Position numbers and translations under genes: made by a program. Below, one piece after another: positions 39,029 through 49,616 of a DNA stretch of 64,000 bases. Source of the DNA: Rosenbergiella collisarenosi. GTDB taxonomy: Bacteria; Pseudomonadota; Gammaproteobacteria; Enterobacterales; Enterobacteriaceae. The stretch spans positions 310,001 through 374,000 of the forward strand of contig NZ_JABBFP010000002.1 of assembly GCF_018494085.1 (NCBI RefSeq), read 5' to 3'. How positions within the stretch are numbered: the first letter of the stretch is position 1; each line of letters opens with the position of its first letter. The notes beneath the pieces are model-generated. The model did no database searches and had not been told where the DNA came from. It was given only the letters and a program-made list of their open reading frames with translations.

Positions 39029-41662
39029 ATGAGCGACCTTGCAAGAGAAATCACACCGGTTAATATTGAGGAAGAGCTAAAGACCTCTTATCTCGATTAT
39101 GCCATGTCGGTCATTGTTGGCCGCGCGTTACCTGATGTCCGTGATGGATTGAAGCCTGTTCACCGTCGCGTATTATTCGCGATGAACGAATTAAGTAACG
39201 ACTGGAATAAACCCTACAAAAAGTCTGCCCGTGTTGTCGGTGACGTAATCGGTAAATATCACCCACATGGTGATTCTGCCGTATACGATGCGATTGTACG
39301 TATGGCTCAGCCTTTCTCGCTGCGCTACATGCTGGTGGATGGACAAGGTAACTTTGGTTCTATCGATGGTGACTCTGCCGCCGCAATGCGTTACACCGAA
39401 GTGCGTATGGCGAAAATTACTCATGAGCTCCTCGCTGACCTTGAGAAAGAAACTGTAGACTTCGTTCCTAACTACGACGGAAATGAACAAATTCCAGACG
39501 TATTACCGACGCGTGTTCCGAATCTGCTCGTAAACGGGTCATCAGGGATTGCCGTCGGTATGGCGACGAATATTCCTCCGCATAACATGACGGAAGTGAT
39601 CAACGGGACACTGGCTTTTATCGACGATAACGATATTACGCTAGAAGGCCTGATGGAGCATATTCCAGGCCCTGATTTCCCTACTGCTGCAATCATCAAC
39701 GGACGTCGTGGGATCGAAGAAGCCTACCGCACGGGCCGGGGTAAAATTTATATTCGTGCACGTGGCGAAGTCCAAGCGGATGCCAAAACGGGCCGCGAAA
39801 CTATTGTCATCCATGAAATCCCTTATCAAGTCAATAAAGCCCGTCTCATCGAGAAAATCGCCGAGCTGGTCAAAGATAAACGGATCGAAGGGATCAGCGC
39901 ACTACGCGATGAATCTGATAAAGATGGTATGCGTATCGTTGTCGAGATCAAACGTGATGCGGTCGGAGAAGTGGTCTTAAACAACCTTTACTCCCTCACG
40001 CAATTACAGACCTCTTTCGGTATCAATATGGTTGCCCTACATCAAGGCCAACCTAAGATTATGCCACTGAAGGACATTCTCGAAGCCTTTGTGCGCCACC
40101 GCCGTGAAGTCGTTACGCGTAGAACTATCTTTGAATTACGTAAGGCCCGCGACCGTGCACATATCTTAGAAGGTCTCGCTATCGCCCTCGCGAATATCGA
40201 TCCGGTTATCGAGCTTATCCGTCGAGCGCCTTCGCCTGCTGAAGCTAAAGCCGGTCTGATTGCGCAAGGTTGGGCGATGGGTAATGTTGCGGCAATGCTT
40301 GAAAAAGCGGGCAACGATGCAGCGCGTCCTGAGTGGTTGGAAGAGCAATACGGTATCCGCGGAGAGACTTACTATCTTACGGAACAACAAGCCCAAGCTA
40401 TTCTTGACCTTCGTCTGCAAAAACTGACGGGTCTTGAGCATGAGAAGCTACTCGACGAGTATAAAGCGCTGCTCGAAGAGATCGCTGAGCTACTCTACAT
40501 TTTAGGTAGCGGCGAGCGCTTGATGGAAGTGATCCGCGAAGAACTCGTCGCGGTACGTGAACAATTTGGCGATGCGCGTCGTACGGAGATTACGGCTAAT
40601 ACTGCCGATATCAATATTGAAGATTTGATCAATCAAGAAGATGTCGTCGTTACGCTTTCTCACCAAGGATACGTTAAGTACCAACCGCTCTCTGATTATG
40701 AAGCTCAGCGTCGTGGGGGTAAAGGGAAGTCTGCCGCACGGATTAAAGACGAAGACTTTATCGATAGGTTACTCGTCGCGAACACCCACGACACGATACT
40801 GTGCTTCTCCTCACGCGGACGCCTGTACTGGATGAAGGTTTATCAATTACCAGAAGCGAGTCGCGGAGCGAGAGGACGACCTATCGTCAACCTGCTACCT
40901 CTTGAGGCGAATGAGCGGATCACCGCTATTCTGCCAGTGAAAGAGTATGCAGAAGGGGTTAATGTCTTTATGGCAACGGCGAGCGGTACGGTGAAGAAAA
41001 CGGCTCTGACTGACTTTAGCCGTCCACGTAGTGCGGGGATTATCGCCATCAATCTTCGTGATGACGATTCACTGATCGGCGTTGCGTTGACCGAAGGTGA
41101 TGATGAAGCCATGCTGTTCTCCGCGGCCGGTAAAGTCGTGCGCTTCTCTGAGCAAGCGGTAAGAACGATGGGCCGGACTGCTGCGGGGGTTCGTGGGATC
41201 AAGCTAGCCGCTGACGACCAGGTCGTATCGTTGATTGTTCCTAATGCTGAAGGCGCAATCCTAACGGTTACCGAAAATGGCTTCGGTAAGCGTACGGCAA
41301 CACAAGAGTACCCAACCAAGTCACGGGCTACACAGGGTGTTATCTCTATCAAAGTGACTGAGCGTAATGGTCCAGTGATTGGTGCCGTACAGGTTGTCGA
41401 CTCTGATCAAATTATGATGATCACGGATGCGGGAACCTTAGTCAGAACCCGCGTATCAGAAGTGAGCATCGTAGGTCGTAATACACAGGGCGTTATCCTT
41501 ATCCGTACCGCAGAGGACGAAAACGTCGTTGGACTACAACGCGTTGCAGAGCCTGTTGCGGAAGAAGAACTCGACACTATCGATGGGTCAGTGCCTGAGG
41601 GGGAAGATGCGTTACCTCCTGAAGTCGATAACGAGGACGATGACGTTATTGACGATGAGTGA
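39029..41662 (+). CDS. gyrA: DNA gyrase subunit A
   Basis: Breakage-reunion subunit that introduces negative supercoils with GyrB. 877 aa (E. coli 875). Active-site Tyr in [10 protein letters not shown] (residue ~122). The quinolone-resistance region [16 protein letters not shown] keeps Ser83 and Asp87, i.e. the sensitive form. The C-terminal beta-pinwheel has the GyrA box QRRGGKG and ends in the usual acidic tail (EDDDVIDDE). Confidence 0.98.
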   Translation: MSDLAREITPVNIEEELKTSYLDYAMSVIVGRALPDVRDGLKPVHRRVLFAMNELSNDWNKPYKKSARVVGDVIGKYHPHGDSAVYDAIVRMAQPFSLRYMLVDGQGNFGSIDGDSAAAMRYTEVRMAKITHELLADLEKETVDFVPNYDGNEQIPDVLPTRVPNLLVNGSSGIAVGMATNIPPHNMTEVINGTLAFIDDNDITLEGLMEHIPGPDFPTAAIINGRRGIEEAYRTGRGKIYIRARGEVQADAKTGRETIVIHEIPYQVNKARLIEKIAELVKDKRIEGISALRDESDKDGMRIVVEIKRDAVGEVVLNNLYSLTQLQTSFGINMVALHQGQPKIMPLKDILEAFVRHRREVVTRRTIFELRKARDRAHILEGLAIALANIDPVIELIRRAPSPAEAKAGLIAQGWAMGNVAAMLEKAGNDAARPEWLEEQYGIRGETYYLTEQQAQAILDLRLQKLTGLEHEKLLDEYKALLEEIAELLYILGSGERLMEVIREELVAVREQFGDARRTEITANTADINIEDLINQEDVVVTLSHQGYVKYQPLSDYEAQRRGGKGKSAARIKDEDFIDRLLVANTHDTILCFSSRGRLYWMKVYQLPEASRGARGRPIVNLLPLEANERITAILPVKEYAEGVNVFMATASGTVKKTALTDFSRPRSAGIIAINLRDDDSLIGVALTEGDDEAMLFSAAGKVVRFSEQAVRTMGRTAAGVRGIKLAADDQVVSLIVPNAEGAILTVTENGFGKRTATQEYPTKSRATQGVISIKVTERNGPVIGAVQVVDSDQIMMITDAGTLVRTRVSEVSIVGRNTQGVILIRTAEDENVVGLQRVAEPVAEEELDTIDGSVPEGEDALPPEVDNEDDDVIDDE

Positions 41663-41682
41663 TAAACTCTCGACATAAAGAT

Positions 41683-41712
41683 AAAAAGGCATCGTAAAGA
41701 TGCCTTTTTTTT
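41683..41712 (+). terminator. Rho-independent terminator of gyrA
   Basis: AAAAAGGCATC / GATGCCTTTTT stem with a 5-base loop and a run of eight T, 21 bases after the gyrA stop. Confidence 0.95.
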
Positions 41713-41755
41713 ACCCCCACTGTCGCTATTACTGACAAAAAGAGAGCGCTTCAAA

Positions 41756-44605
41756 GTGAAATATCTCGTCTCATTTAGAACCGCATTACGTGTATCTCGT
41801 TATCTTTTTCGCGGACTCGCTTTCTTTATTTGGCTTGTGGGCATTCTACTTTCGCTAACCATCTTATCTCAGGTATTACACGAGAAAGAAAATCACCTGC
41901 GCGAACAGTTATTTACCTCATTTTTACAGACTCAGTCGCATATCGCCCATCTGGCTGAAGCCTCTCGCGGGCTAAAGTACGTCGCGGAAAATCCCTTAAA
42001 TCGGTCAACTGTGCAGGAAGGGAAGGGCAACACTGCCCCTCCAAACAATCAGGCACTCGAAATTAATACCTCCGCGATCTTCCCACTTTCAGCCGGGGCG
42101 GACTGCCAGCAGCCCTTTTCGCCATGGCGTAGTACATTACTCACGCTCAGTCACTATCTGCGTATCCTCGATAGTCAATATGCGTCGACGTATGAAATTA
42201 GTAATATCTATCTCGTTGATCAACAAAGTAGCTGTGCCGGTAACTTTATGTTCAATGAGAGCAGCTTAGGACAGTCAGGGAGCCGCGCATTGTTACGGGA
42301 CCACCATCGGGTGTTCCGAACGACTAATAACGACGCCTTACGTAATCCAATGTACTGGATGGCAAATGGTAGCGCCAAAGCTACAGGTAGCCTCTTTATG
42401 AGTATGCCGATCTATTCGGGCACTGAGCGCATCGCTGAAGTAGTGGTTGAGCAAAATATTAGGCTCGATGATGCATTAGCATCGGGTAACCTTGCCATTG
42501 AATCAATGGTGACAGATAGAAATAATCGCCTATTGCTGGCCAGTAATAATTGGTCGTTACAATCAATTGTAGCTTCCCTTCCAACGAGCAAACAGTGGTT
42601 TGGCTATGTTGATAATTACCGTTACTTAGCGTTAAAAAATAGTCTCACTCCAGGCCCGTTTGCGATGGTGTATTTGGCGCCTACGACCATTCTCTTCGAC
42701 CAGATGCGGTTGATGTTACTCAATACACTACTGCTCAATCTTTTTAGTGGGTTATTTCTCATTTGTCTTACCCTGATGTTTGAGAAACGTATGTTTATAC
42801 CGGCGTTTAACAACGCACTACGTTTAGAAGAACATGAGCAATTTAATCGTAAAATCGTAGCCTCCGCACCTGTTGGTATCTGTATTCTACGCACAAGCGA
42901 TGGGAGCAACATCCTCAGTAATGAGCTAGCTCATAATTATCTAAGCGTATTAACGCCTGAGGATCGCGTTAGAATTGGTGAGATTATTCGCGGTAAAGAA
43001 GTTAATTTTATGGATGTATTAACGGCATCGAAGACTAATCTACAGATGAGTTTTGTGCACAGCCGTTATCGTAATGAAGATGTGGCGATTTGTGTATTGA
43101 TCGACGTCAGTGCCCGCGTGATGATGGAGAAGTCTCTGCAAGAAATTGCCGACAGTGCTGAGCAGGCTAATCAGTCTAAATCGATGTTCTTAGCGACCGT
43201 TAGTCACGAATTACGTACGCCACTTTACGGTATTATTGGTAACTTAGATTTATTACAGACGCGAGAACTTCCAGATAATATCTCTAGTCTGGTGCAGGGG
43301 ATGAATAACTCCTCGGGCTTACTCTTAAAGATTATTAACGATATCCTCGACTTCTCGAAAATCGAATCGGAACAGCTGAAAATATCACCGGTTAAATTTT
43401 CTCCAAGCGAAGTCGTTTCGCACGTCCAAATGAACTATCTGCCTCTGGTGATCCGTAAGCGGCTAAGTCTCTGGTGCATGATTGAGGCCGATGTTCCGCA
43501 CACCATGTTTGGCGATCCCATCCGCCTACAACAGGTCATTTCAAATATCTTGAGCAATGCCATTAAGTTCACCCATACAGGGGGAATTTTATTACATCTT
43601 TGGTGTAAAGATGGCTATCTCTATATTCGGATTCGTGACACGGGTATTGGCATTCGTCAGCGCGACGTGCAGCAATTATTTGACCCATTTTTCCAAGTCG
43701 AAGGGAAGGTACAGCGTAATTTCCAAGGGACAGGGCTAGGATTGGCAATCTGCGAAAAACTTATCAATATGATGGATGGGGATATTACAGTCCTCTCCGA
43801 GCCTGATATCGGAAGCGAGTTTACGTTACGCCTACCTATTTGGCAGGGGGAACAAGGTACACTCAGCACGGCATTTAGCGCAGAGCGCGTCGTTGTGCTG
43901 GTGAGTAACCGACATTTTTCGGCCTATCTTATTCGTCTTCTGGAAGCCTTACAGTTATCGGTTAGCACTGAGCTACCCGCTGATCCTCAACGCGTGCAGG
44001 CGGTAATTACCGATAATGACGAGTTGCTGCCTCTTCGCCATGCGGGAGTAGAGTGGGTCCTCTTCTCTGCGCTGCATAATGACAAACCCCTGCGCACCGC
44101 TGAAGGGTATTGGCTGACTTCGACAGCAAAAGCCTATCAGCTTCCTGAGTTGCTCGCACAGATTTGGCTGAGTCCCCCTGAAAGTAGCAAAGGCGATGTC
44201 ACTACTCACTATTCTTCATCTGACGAGTATTCGGAGCATGTCATCCTCGTGGTTGATGACCATCCTATTAACCGTTTACTGCTCAGCGAGCAACTGATGA
44301 CATTAGGTTATCGTACACGGACAGCAAAAGATGGACTCGACGCTTTAGAGGTACTGAAAATCGATGATACAGACTTGGTGCTGACTGATATTAATATGCC
44401 AAATCTTGATGGATATGGTTTAGCAAGAGAACTTCGTCGCCAAGGGAAAACCTACCCAATTATCGGGCTGACGGCAAATGCCCTAGTTAAGGAGCAACAG
44501 CAGTGTCTCGAGGCAGGCATGGACGATTGCCTTTCGAAGCCGATTACGTTGGAAGAGTTAAAACAGGCGTTGGAAAGTTATTTGATTGAGGCGAAAGGGG
44601 ACTAG
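41756..44605 (+). CDS. rcsC: Hybrid sensor kinase RcsC of the Rcs phosphorelay
   Basis: Inner-membrane hybrid kinase that sends phosphate to RcsD and then RcsB under envelope stress. 949 aa, identical in length to E. coli RcsC. TM1 at ~20-45, diverged periplasmic loop to ~315, TM2 at ~325-345, then PAS-like linker (EEHEQFNRKIVASAPVGICILR), HisKA with ATVSHELRTPLYG (phospho-His), HATPase (NAIKFTHTGG, GTGLGLAICEKL) and receiver from ~830 with VLTDINMPNLDGYG (phospho-Asp). The periplasmic part differs strongly from E. coli, so input signals may too. Convergent with rcsB. Confidence 0.96.
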   Translation: MKYLVSFRTALRVSRYLFRGLAFFIWLVGILLSLTILSQVLHEKENHLREQLFTSFLQTQSHIAHLAEASRGLKYVAENPLNRSTVQEGKGNTAPPNNQALEINTSAIFPLSAGADCQQPFSPWRSTLLTLSHYLRILDSQYASTYEISNIYLVDQQSSCAGNFMFNESSLGQSGSRALLRDHHRVFRTTNNDALRNPMYWMANGSAKATGSLFMSMPIYSGTERIAEVVVEQNIRLDDALASGNLAIESMVTDRNNRLLLASNNWSLQSIVASLPTSKQWFGYVDNYRYLALKNSLTPGPFAMVYLAPTTILFDQMRLMLLNTLLLNLFSGLFLICLTLMFEKRMFIPAFNNALRLEEHEQFNRKIVASAPVGICILRTSDGSNILSNELAHNYLSVLTPEDRVRIGEIIRGKEVNFMDVLTASKTNLQMSFVHSRYRNEDVAICVLIDVSARVMMEKSLQEIADSAEQANQSKSMFLATVSHELRTPLYGIIGNLDLLQTRELPDNISSLVQGMNNSSGLLLKIINDILDFSKIESEQLKISPVKFSPSEVVSHVQMNYLPLVIRKRLSLWCMIEADVPHTMFGDPIRLQQVISNILSNAIKFTHTGGILLHLWCKDGYLYIRIRDTGIGIRQRDVQQLFDPFFQVEGKVQRNFQGTGLGLAICEKLINMMDGDITVLSEPDIGSEFTLRLPIWQGEQGTLSTAFSAERVVVLVSNRHFSAYLIRLLEALQLSVSTELPADPQRVQAVITDNDELLPLRHAGVEWVLFSALHNDKPLRTAEGYWLTSTAKAYQLPELLAQIWLSPPESSKGDVTTHYSSSDEYSEHVILVVDDHPINRLLLSEQLMTLGYRTRTAKDGLDALEVLKIDDTDLVLTDINMPNLDGYGLARELRRQGKTYPIIGLTANALVKEQQQCLEAGMDDCLSKPITLEELKQALESYLIEAKGD

Positions 44606-44628
44606 AAGCCTGGGAGAAGCTTCTAGTC
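44600..44628 (+). terminator. Terminator after rcsC
   Basis: GACTAGAAGC (44600-44609) / GCTTCTAGTC (44619-44628), 9-base loop, followed by GTTTTAAT. Starts within the rcsC stop region and lies in the gap to convergent rcsB. Confidence 0.7.
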
Positions 44629-44637
44629 GTTTTAATA

Positions 44638-45285
44638 TTAGCTCTCGCTAGAGGAATTACCGACGGAAGAGAGGTAATTTAATAACGCAATATCGTTATC
44701 AACACCCAGTTTCATCATGGCTGATTTCTTCTGGCTACTGATTGTTTTGATACTTCGGTTAAGTTTACGGGCGATCTCTGTAACGAGGAAACCCTCAGCG
44801 AAAAGGCGCAGTACTTCGCTTTCTTTAGGAGAAAGACGTTTATCGCCATAGCCGCCAGCACTGATTTTTTCGATCAAACGGGCAACAGAATCGGGTGTGT
44901 ATTTTTTCCCTTTCTGTAGTGCAGCGAGTGCTTTAGGAAGGTCAGTGGGAGCACCTTGCTTAAGCACAATTCCCTCAATATCCAAGTCAAGCACGGAGCC
45001 TAAAATGGCAGGGTTGTTGTTCATCGTTAGCACGATGATCGAAAGATCCGGGTAATGACGCTTGATATATTTGATCAGGGTGATCCCATCGCCATACTTG
45101 TCTCCAGGCATGGAGAGGTCGGTGATGAGTACATGTGCGTCCAGCTTACCGAGATTATTGATGAGCGTAGTGGAATCTTCAAATTCGCCAACCACATTCA
45201 CCCATTCGATTTGTTCCAAGGATTTGCGGATCCCAAAGAGTACAATTGGGTGATCGTCGGCGATAATTACATTCATATTATTCAT
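44638..45285 (-). CDS. rcsB: Response regulator RcsB
   Basis: DNA-binding output of the Rcs relay (capsule, motility, envelope genes). 215 aa (E. coli 216). Receiver with IIADDHPIVLFGIRKSLEQ and phospho-Asp in LITDLSMPGDKYGDG; LuxR-type HTH from ~150 (LSPKESEVLRLFAEGFLVTEIA, SIKTISSQKKSAMMKLGV). Its start overlaps the end of rcsD by 8 bases, unlike the short gap in E. coli, suggesting coupled translation. Confidence 0.97.
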   Translation of the reverse strand: MNNMNVIIADDHPIVLFGIRKSLEQIEWVNVVGEFEDSTTLINNLGKLDAHVLITDLSMPGDKYGDGITLIKYIKRHYPDLSIIVLTMNNNPAILGSVLDLDIEGIVLKQGAPTDLPKALAALQKGKKYTPDSVARLIEKISAGGYGDKRLSPKESEVLRLFAEGFLVTEIARKLNRSIKTISSQKKSAMMKLGVDNDIALLNYLSSVGNSSSES

Positions 45286-47926
45286 TTTTTTGGCTACCTT
45301 GCTGTAACAGTGACGCTACGTGTTTCTGTAATTCACTGATACTATTCATAATGTTCGTTTTGTGGTGTTGCTCAATCTGTGTCTCAATCTCCTCGCAATA
45401 CGTTTTTCCTTCTTGCAAATTAAGCATAGCAAAAACGCCTTTGAGTCGATGAACTGTCAAAGCAAGCGCAGAGTAATCGTCGTAGGCGACCTCACTCTGC
45501 AACTTATCCATATCTTCTGTGACGGTCTGTTCAAAGATAGAATAGTACTCTGGATTCCCCCACAATGAAGTCGATACATTTACCCCTCCCTGTGTTAAAT
45601 CATCTTCTCCAATCTGCTGTTCAATCAACTCCATGATGGCATTGAGGATAGAACGGCTAATATTAGCATTAGCCTGCTTATGGTGGGGGTGGCTAACAAA
45701 TTGCTCACTCTTTGTAGAGAGTAAGACCCCCCAATCATCAAGTTGTTCCACATCGTCGGTAATCATCAGATCGCACTGTTGGCCTGAGTATCTATCTTCA
45801 GGGAAATCATACTTGGCTCCCCAACGCAGCAACTGGCGGCAGACAATATGGCGGATATCATCTGCGACGATAGTGACAAGGATTCTCACGTCCTCAAGAA
45901 TCGGCTCTTCGTCCTGATGAATAGCGAGCGAGGGCGGTAAATCCATTTGCATCTTGTAACGAGTCCCTATATGGCTCTTCGACTCAACGACTAGGTCACC
46001 CTTGAAAAGTGCTAATAGCTGTTTGCAAAAAAACAGGTCGAGGCTCGTTGAGGTCTCAGCCACTTCGGCGCTGACCGCACCGATAAAGGGAAAATCACTA
46101 TTTTCCTGCTCCTGCACAGATAACCCCGGGCCAGTATCAACAATTTCAAGAAAAAGTCGATCAGCAAATTCCGGACTTTGCGTAATCTTTAGTTTAATCT
46201 TGCCCCATACTGTATTTTCTATCGAGTAGCGAAGTATAGTTGTAATTATCTGAAAAATAAGTGCGGCATCGCCCACTCTTGCACTCTGTGCCAACTCACT
46301 ATTATCAACCACTAATAGTATCGCTTTCTCGGTGACGGCGGCCTGGTTTTCGCTAATGACGTCATCAAGAATAGTTTGCAGATCGATATCCTGTTGTGTG
46401 GCGGATAAGCGTCCAGACTCGAGAGCGGTTAGCGTTTGAATGTTATTAATTAATTTTGTAATAACACCAAGACCCTGAACCATTTCTGCGGGGATAGCTG
46501 TCGTCGAGTGTGCTAACGCTTTTTCTACTTGGCGCAGGGGAGAATCAAACGTCTCACTCAGTTGTTCGAAAAATTGACGCCGTAATAAATGGTTTTTCTC
46601 CAGCACCTCTTGTGCATGCTGGAGTTGATGATTAACCCATTGCTCACGGTTTTGTTCGCGGAAAGTAAAAATATGGTAATGGCTGATAACTTGGCTGGTA
46701 TGGTGGCGAACTTGATAGATCTCATTATTAACCGTCACTTGTAGGAGCTCGAACGGATTTGACGACATATCGACCATTTTCTTAAAGTTCAGATGCTGCA
46801 CTAGGTGGTCAGCCAGCTCATTAGATAATAGAATTTTCCCTTGGTTGGCATCGTAAATGAGATAGCCTAAGGGAAAATTCCTGACTAACTCATGAGTAAA
46901 CTCCTGAAGTTTCTCTACCCAAGGATCCACTTTAGTGGCAGATGAGCCTTTATTTTCCCGTAAAAAGGTAAGACAAAAAATAATCACAACAATCAGTGAT
47001 AATAAAATAAGGTATACAGGTAATAATTCATCGAGCACCACGCTGGCGACCGATGTTAGTGGGAGATGATAAACCGTCGAGAGTGGGGCACTGGAAACGG
47101 GGCAGAGAAGATCGATACTCAATGCAGAGAGATTCAGTGAATAGCTAACGGGTGCGTTTTTTCTCGTTGCCGTCTCCTCGTTACGAATCTGTAATGCTGA
47201 GAGGGTCATAGAGGTCGTATTTAAGTCCTCAAGAGGTAAATCAACGGCGAGAATCGAGGCAAGATGGCCGGGTTGATTAAACGTGGTGCGTAGGGTAATA
47301 AATGTCCCATTAGCTATTTGCTGATTACGGCGTAGCGTCGAAAAACTCTCTTTTTCGTCTAGCGTATTCGCCTGTTGTAACATTTCATTCCGCCGCGCGG
47401 CGATCGCCGAGGTAATATTACGTCCTTCATAGCGATTTAATTTATCGGTAAGTTGACCGTTAGTCACGACCGATAAACTATTGTCTTCGCCATTAAGATA
47501 GTACAACGTCCACGTCATCTTTGCCGACGCCCACAGCGTTTCCGTGTACTGCGAAATCTGTGAGGCAAGATTTTGTGTAGCAACCGTATGCTCACCAAAT
47601 ATAAGCGTTTCCACCTTGGAGGAGGGGGGATCGATGGCAAAAACCCCCGGCTGCAAGGTTGTCTGGTGGGGTGAGGAACCATCGATAGTGGGAGTCAGGG
47701 TCTCGCGCGTCGCTGAATCGAAAATTTGCCAAGAGATATAGCGGTATTTATCGATACGATTTTGTAAGGAGTGCGTAAAACTGCTGAGTGCCGAGCCTTG
47801 CTGCCCAATGACCGCGGCGCTGCTGCTATATAAAAGACTTATAAAAGAAATGATCAGTAGCGTGAGCAGTAAAATGAGGAGCCTACGCAAATTATTATGT
47901 GTCATTTCTGGCATTTTTAACAGCAT
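45278..47926 (-). CDS. rcsD: Phosphotransfer protein RcsD
   Basis: Membrane phosphotransfer intermediate between RcsC and RcsB. 882 aa (E. coli 890). TM1 near residues 13-35, periplasmic domain (keeps FNQPGHLASILAVDLPL), TM2 around 300-320, histidine-kinase-like domain lacking the catalytic H-box, ABL domain, and the HPt domain at the C-terminus with phospho-His in VHRLKGVFAMLNL. Sequence is much more diverged than RcsB. Upstream in-frame ATGs at codons 5 and 8 make the exact start uncertain. Confidence 0.94.
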   Translation of the reverse strand: MLLKMPEMTHNNLRRLLILLLTLLIISFISLLYSSSAAVIGQQGSALSSFTHSLQNRIDKYRYISWQIFDSATRETLTPTIDGSSPHQTTLQPGVFAIDPPSSKVETLIFGEHTVATQNLASQISQYTETLWASAKMTWTLYYLNGEDNSLSVVTNGQLTDKLNRYEGRNITSAIAARRNEMLQQANTLDEKESFSTLRRNQQIANGTFITLRTTFNQPGHLASILAVDLPLEDLNTTSMTLSALQIRNEETATRKNAPVSYSLNLSALSIDLLCPVSSAPLSTVYHLPLTSVASVVLDELLPVYLILLSLIVVIIFCLTFLRENKGSSATKVDPWVEKLQEFTHELVRNFPLGYLIYDANQGKILLSNELADHLVQHLNFKKMVDMSSNPFELLQVTVNNEIYQVRHHTSQVISHYHIFTFREQNREQWVNHQLQHAQEVLEKNHLLRRQFFEQLSETFDSPLRQVEKALAHSTTAIPAEMVQGLGVITKLINNIQTLTALESGRLSATQQDIDLQTILDDVISENQAAVTEKAILLVVDNSELAQSARVGDAALIFQIITTILRYSIENTVWGKIKLKITQSPEFADRLFLEIVDTGPGLSVQEQENSDFPFIGAVSAEVAETSTSLDLFFCKQLLALFKGDLVVESKSHIGTRYKMQMDLPPSLAIHQDEEPILEDVRILVTIVADDIRHIVCRQLLRWGAKYDFPEDRYSGQQCDLMITDDVEQLDDWGVLLSTKSEQFVSHPHHKQANANISRSILNAIMELIEQQIGEDDLTQGGVNVSTSLWGNPEYYSIFEQTVTEDMDKLQSEVAYDDYSALALTVHRLKGVFAMLNLQEGKTYCEEIETQIEQHHKTNIMNSISELQKHVASLLQQGSQKNE

Positions 47927-48035
47927 ACAAGTCTCAAATAGGAAGCGTAAAGAGTATTAGCTGATTATGACAGATCTGAACGGTAGGTGTAACTATTGAG
48001 GAGAATGCCAGCCATCTATGACTTATGCTCAAATA

Positions 48036-48126
48036 AAAAAAAAAACCGAGCAAAAGCTCGGTAGGAAGTGATTGCAAACTTATCAAATAAGCTAATAAAA
48101 CAATAATGAATATAAATGATGATAGC
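48036..48126 (-). ncRNA. micF: MicF antisense regulatory RNA
   Basis: Lies between rcsD and ompC, divergent from ompC, exactly as in E. coli. The RNA would start GCUAUCAUCAUU (minus strand from 48126), identical to the conserved MicF 5' seed that pairs with the ompF ribosome-binding region. It ends about 90 bases later in the terminator hairpin ACCGAGC-UUUU-GCUCGGU with a run of ten U (E. coli MicF is 93 nt). The middle is diverged and AU-rich. A TACTAT -10 sits just upstream (48133-48138). The target porin gene is not in this window. Confidence 0.92.
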
Positions 48127-48254
48127 GCGTAGATAGTAATACTTAGACCGCTAATCGTTTAAACATTGAGTGCGGAAGTTTCTGGTGGATGATAAGAATG
48201 TTCGTCAATTTGCGTTATGAAGTGTCATCAGGGGGATACATTGATAAAATTTAT

Positions 48255-48280
48255 ATGTCTAAATTTACATTTAGACATTA
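48255..48280 (+). promoter_or_regulatory. Inverted repeat and OmpR-like site upstream of ompC
   Basis: TTTACATTTAGACATTA (48264-48280) resembles an OmpR site of the ompC/ompF class. It overlaps a perfect 10-bp inverted repeat ATGTCTAAAT-TTAC-ATTTAGACAT (48255-48278). OmpR normally reads direct repeats, so the symmetry may mark another factor. It lies between micF and ompC, about 150 bases before the ompC start. Confidence 0.5.
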
Positions 48281-48428
48281 ATAAGAAACACATTGAAATA
48301 TATTCTGTGCTTTAGTAACTTCCGTATTGAGATTTTTCCGCTTCAACTTCTAATTATAGTCACCGAAGCTTTTTTTGCATGACTTATTGACTTTTTTTCA
48401 GGATTAACGGTTTTCGAGGAAAATAAAG

Positions 48429-49550
48429 ATGAAAATCCGCGCGCTCTCCCTGCTTGTTCCCGCACTGATCATCGCAGGTTCTGCTCATGCTGCAGAAATC
48501 TACAATAAAGATGGTAATAAATTAGATCTATTCGGTAAGGTTGACGGCTTACATTATTTTTCAAAAGACGATGGCACCGACGGTGACCAATCGTACTTAC
48601 GTTTCGGTTTCCAAGGCGAAACACAAATCACCGACCAACTGACAGGTTATGGTCAGTGGGAATACCAAGTTGCCCTCAACAACGCGGAATCACAAGGGAC
48701 TGCGGATAACTATACGCGTATCGGTTATGCAGGTTTACGTTTTGGTGATGCAGGGTCAATCGATTACGGTCGTAGCTATGGTGTGATGTACGACATCGCT
48801 GGCTGGACCGACGTTTTACCTGAATTCGGCGGTGATACCTATGGTGCAGACAACTTCTTATTCCAGCGTAGTAATGGCCTCGCAACCTACCGCAACAATA
48901 ACTTCTTTGGTTTAGTCGACGGTCTTAATTTCGCTATTCAGTACCAAGGCAAGAACGGTAGCGCGACTGAATCACCGAACGGCCGCGACGTACTGGGTCA
49001 GAATGGCGACGGTTGGGGTCTTAGCTCCACTTATGATCTAGGCAACGGCCTTTCTCTGGGTGGTGCATTGTTTGCTTCAGACCGGACTAACGAACAAAAC
49101 GGTCGCAATGGTTATAGCGCGATCCAAGGGCGTGGCGATAAAGCAACGGCTTACTCAGGCGGTTTAAAATACGATGCAAACGGCGTCTATTTAGCGGCGA
49201 TGTATACTCGCTCTTATAACGCGACTAAGTTCGGCGATTCTACCGATAAAAATAGTGTATATGGTTACGCTAACAAGGCAGATAACTGGGAGTTAGTGGC
49301 TCAGTATCAATTCGACTTTGGTCTGCGTCCTTCTTTAGCTTACGTGACATCACGCGGTTCCGATCTTGGTCAATACGGCAACCAGAACCTGAAAAAATAT
49401 GTTGATGTTGGAGCGACTTATTACTTCAATAAAAATATGTCTACCTATGTTGATTATCAAATTAACTTGATGAAAAACAATGAGTTTACTCAAGCAGCGG
49501 GCATCACAACTGATGATATTGTTGCGTTAGGACTTGTTTACCAGTTCTAA
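48429..49550 (+). CDS. ompC: OmpC-type trimeric porin
   Basis: 16-strand outer-membrane general porin. 373 aa with a 21-residue Sec signal peptide (ending GSAHA, mature [10 protein letters not shown]). Constriction loop L3 carries PEFGGDT; C-terminal Phe in LVYQF is the Bam-recognised residue. Named ompC for its place next to micF and apbE; exact OmpC/OmpF/OmpK type is not decided by sequence alone. AT-rich ~300-base leader with OmpR-like sites; bidirectional terminator downstream. Confidence 0.94.
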   Translation: MKIRALSLLVPALIIAGSAHAAEIYNKDGNKLDLFGKVDGLHYFSKDDGTDGDQSYLRFGFQGETQITDQLTGYGQWEYQVALNNAESQGTADNYTRIGYAGLRFGDAGSIDYGRSYGVMYDIAGWTDVLPEFGGDTYGADNFLFQRSNGLATYRNNNFFGLVDGLNFAIQYQGKNGSATESPNGRDVLGQNGDGWGLSSTYDLGNGLSLGGALFASDRTNEQNGRNGYSAIQGRGDKATAYSGGLKYDANGVYLAAMYTRSYNATKFGDSTDKNSVYGYANKADNWELVAQYQFDFGLRPSLAYVTSRGSDLGQYGNQNLKKYVDVGATYYFNKNMSTYVDYQINLMKNNEFTQAAGITTDDIVALGLVYQF

Positions 49551-49577
49551 TCTGCGCTAATAGTGTAGTGAGTACTC

Positions 49578-49610
49578 AAGAAACAGGATGCCTCGGCATC
49601 CTGTTTCTTT
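49578..49610. terminator. Bidirectional terminator after ompC
   Basis: A 15-bp perfect stem (AAGAAACAGGATGCC / GGCATCCTGTTTCTT, 2-base centre) with T-rich arms on both strands. It ends ompC on the plus strand and would also end the minus-strand 50-aa frame beside it. Confidence 0.92.
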
Positions 49611-49616
49611 ATAGAC

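Noticed and set aside
39260..39320. Quinolone-resistance changes in GyrA
   Set aside because: The QRDR reads GDSAVYDAI with Ser83 and Asp87 intact.
40843..41352. 169-codon antisense frame in gyrA
   Set aside because: Shadow of the gyrA C-terminal domain coding sequence, low-complexity Ser/Arg composition.
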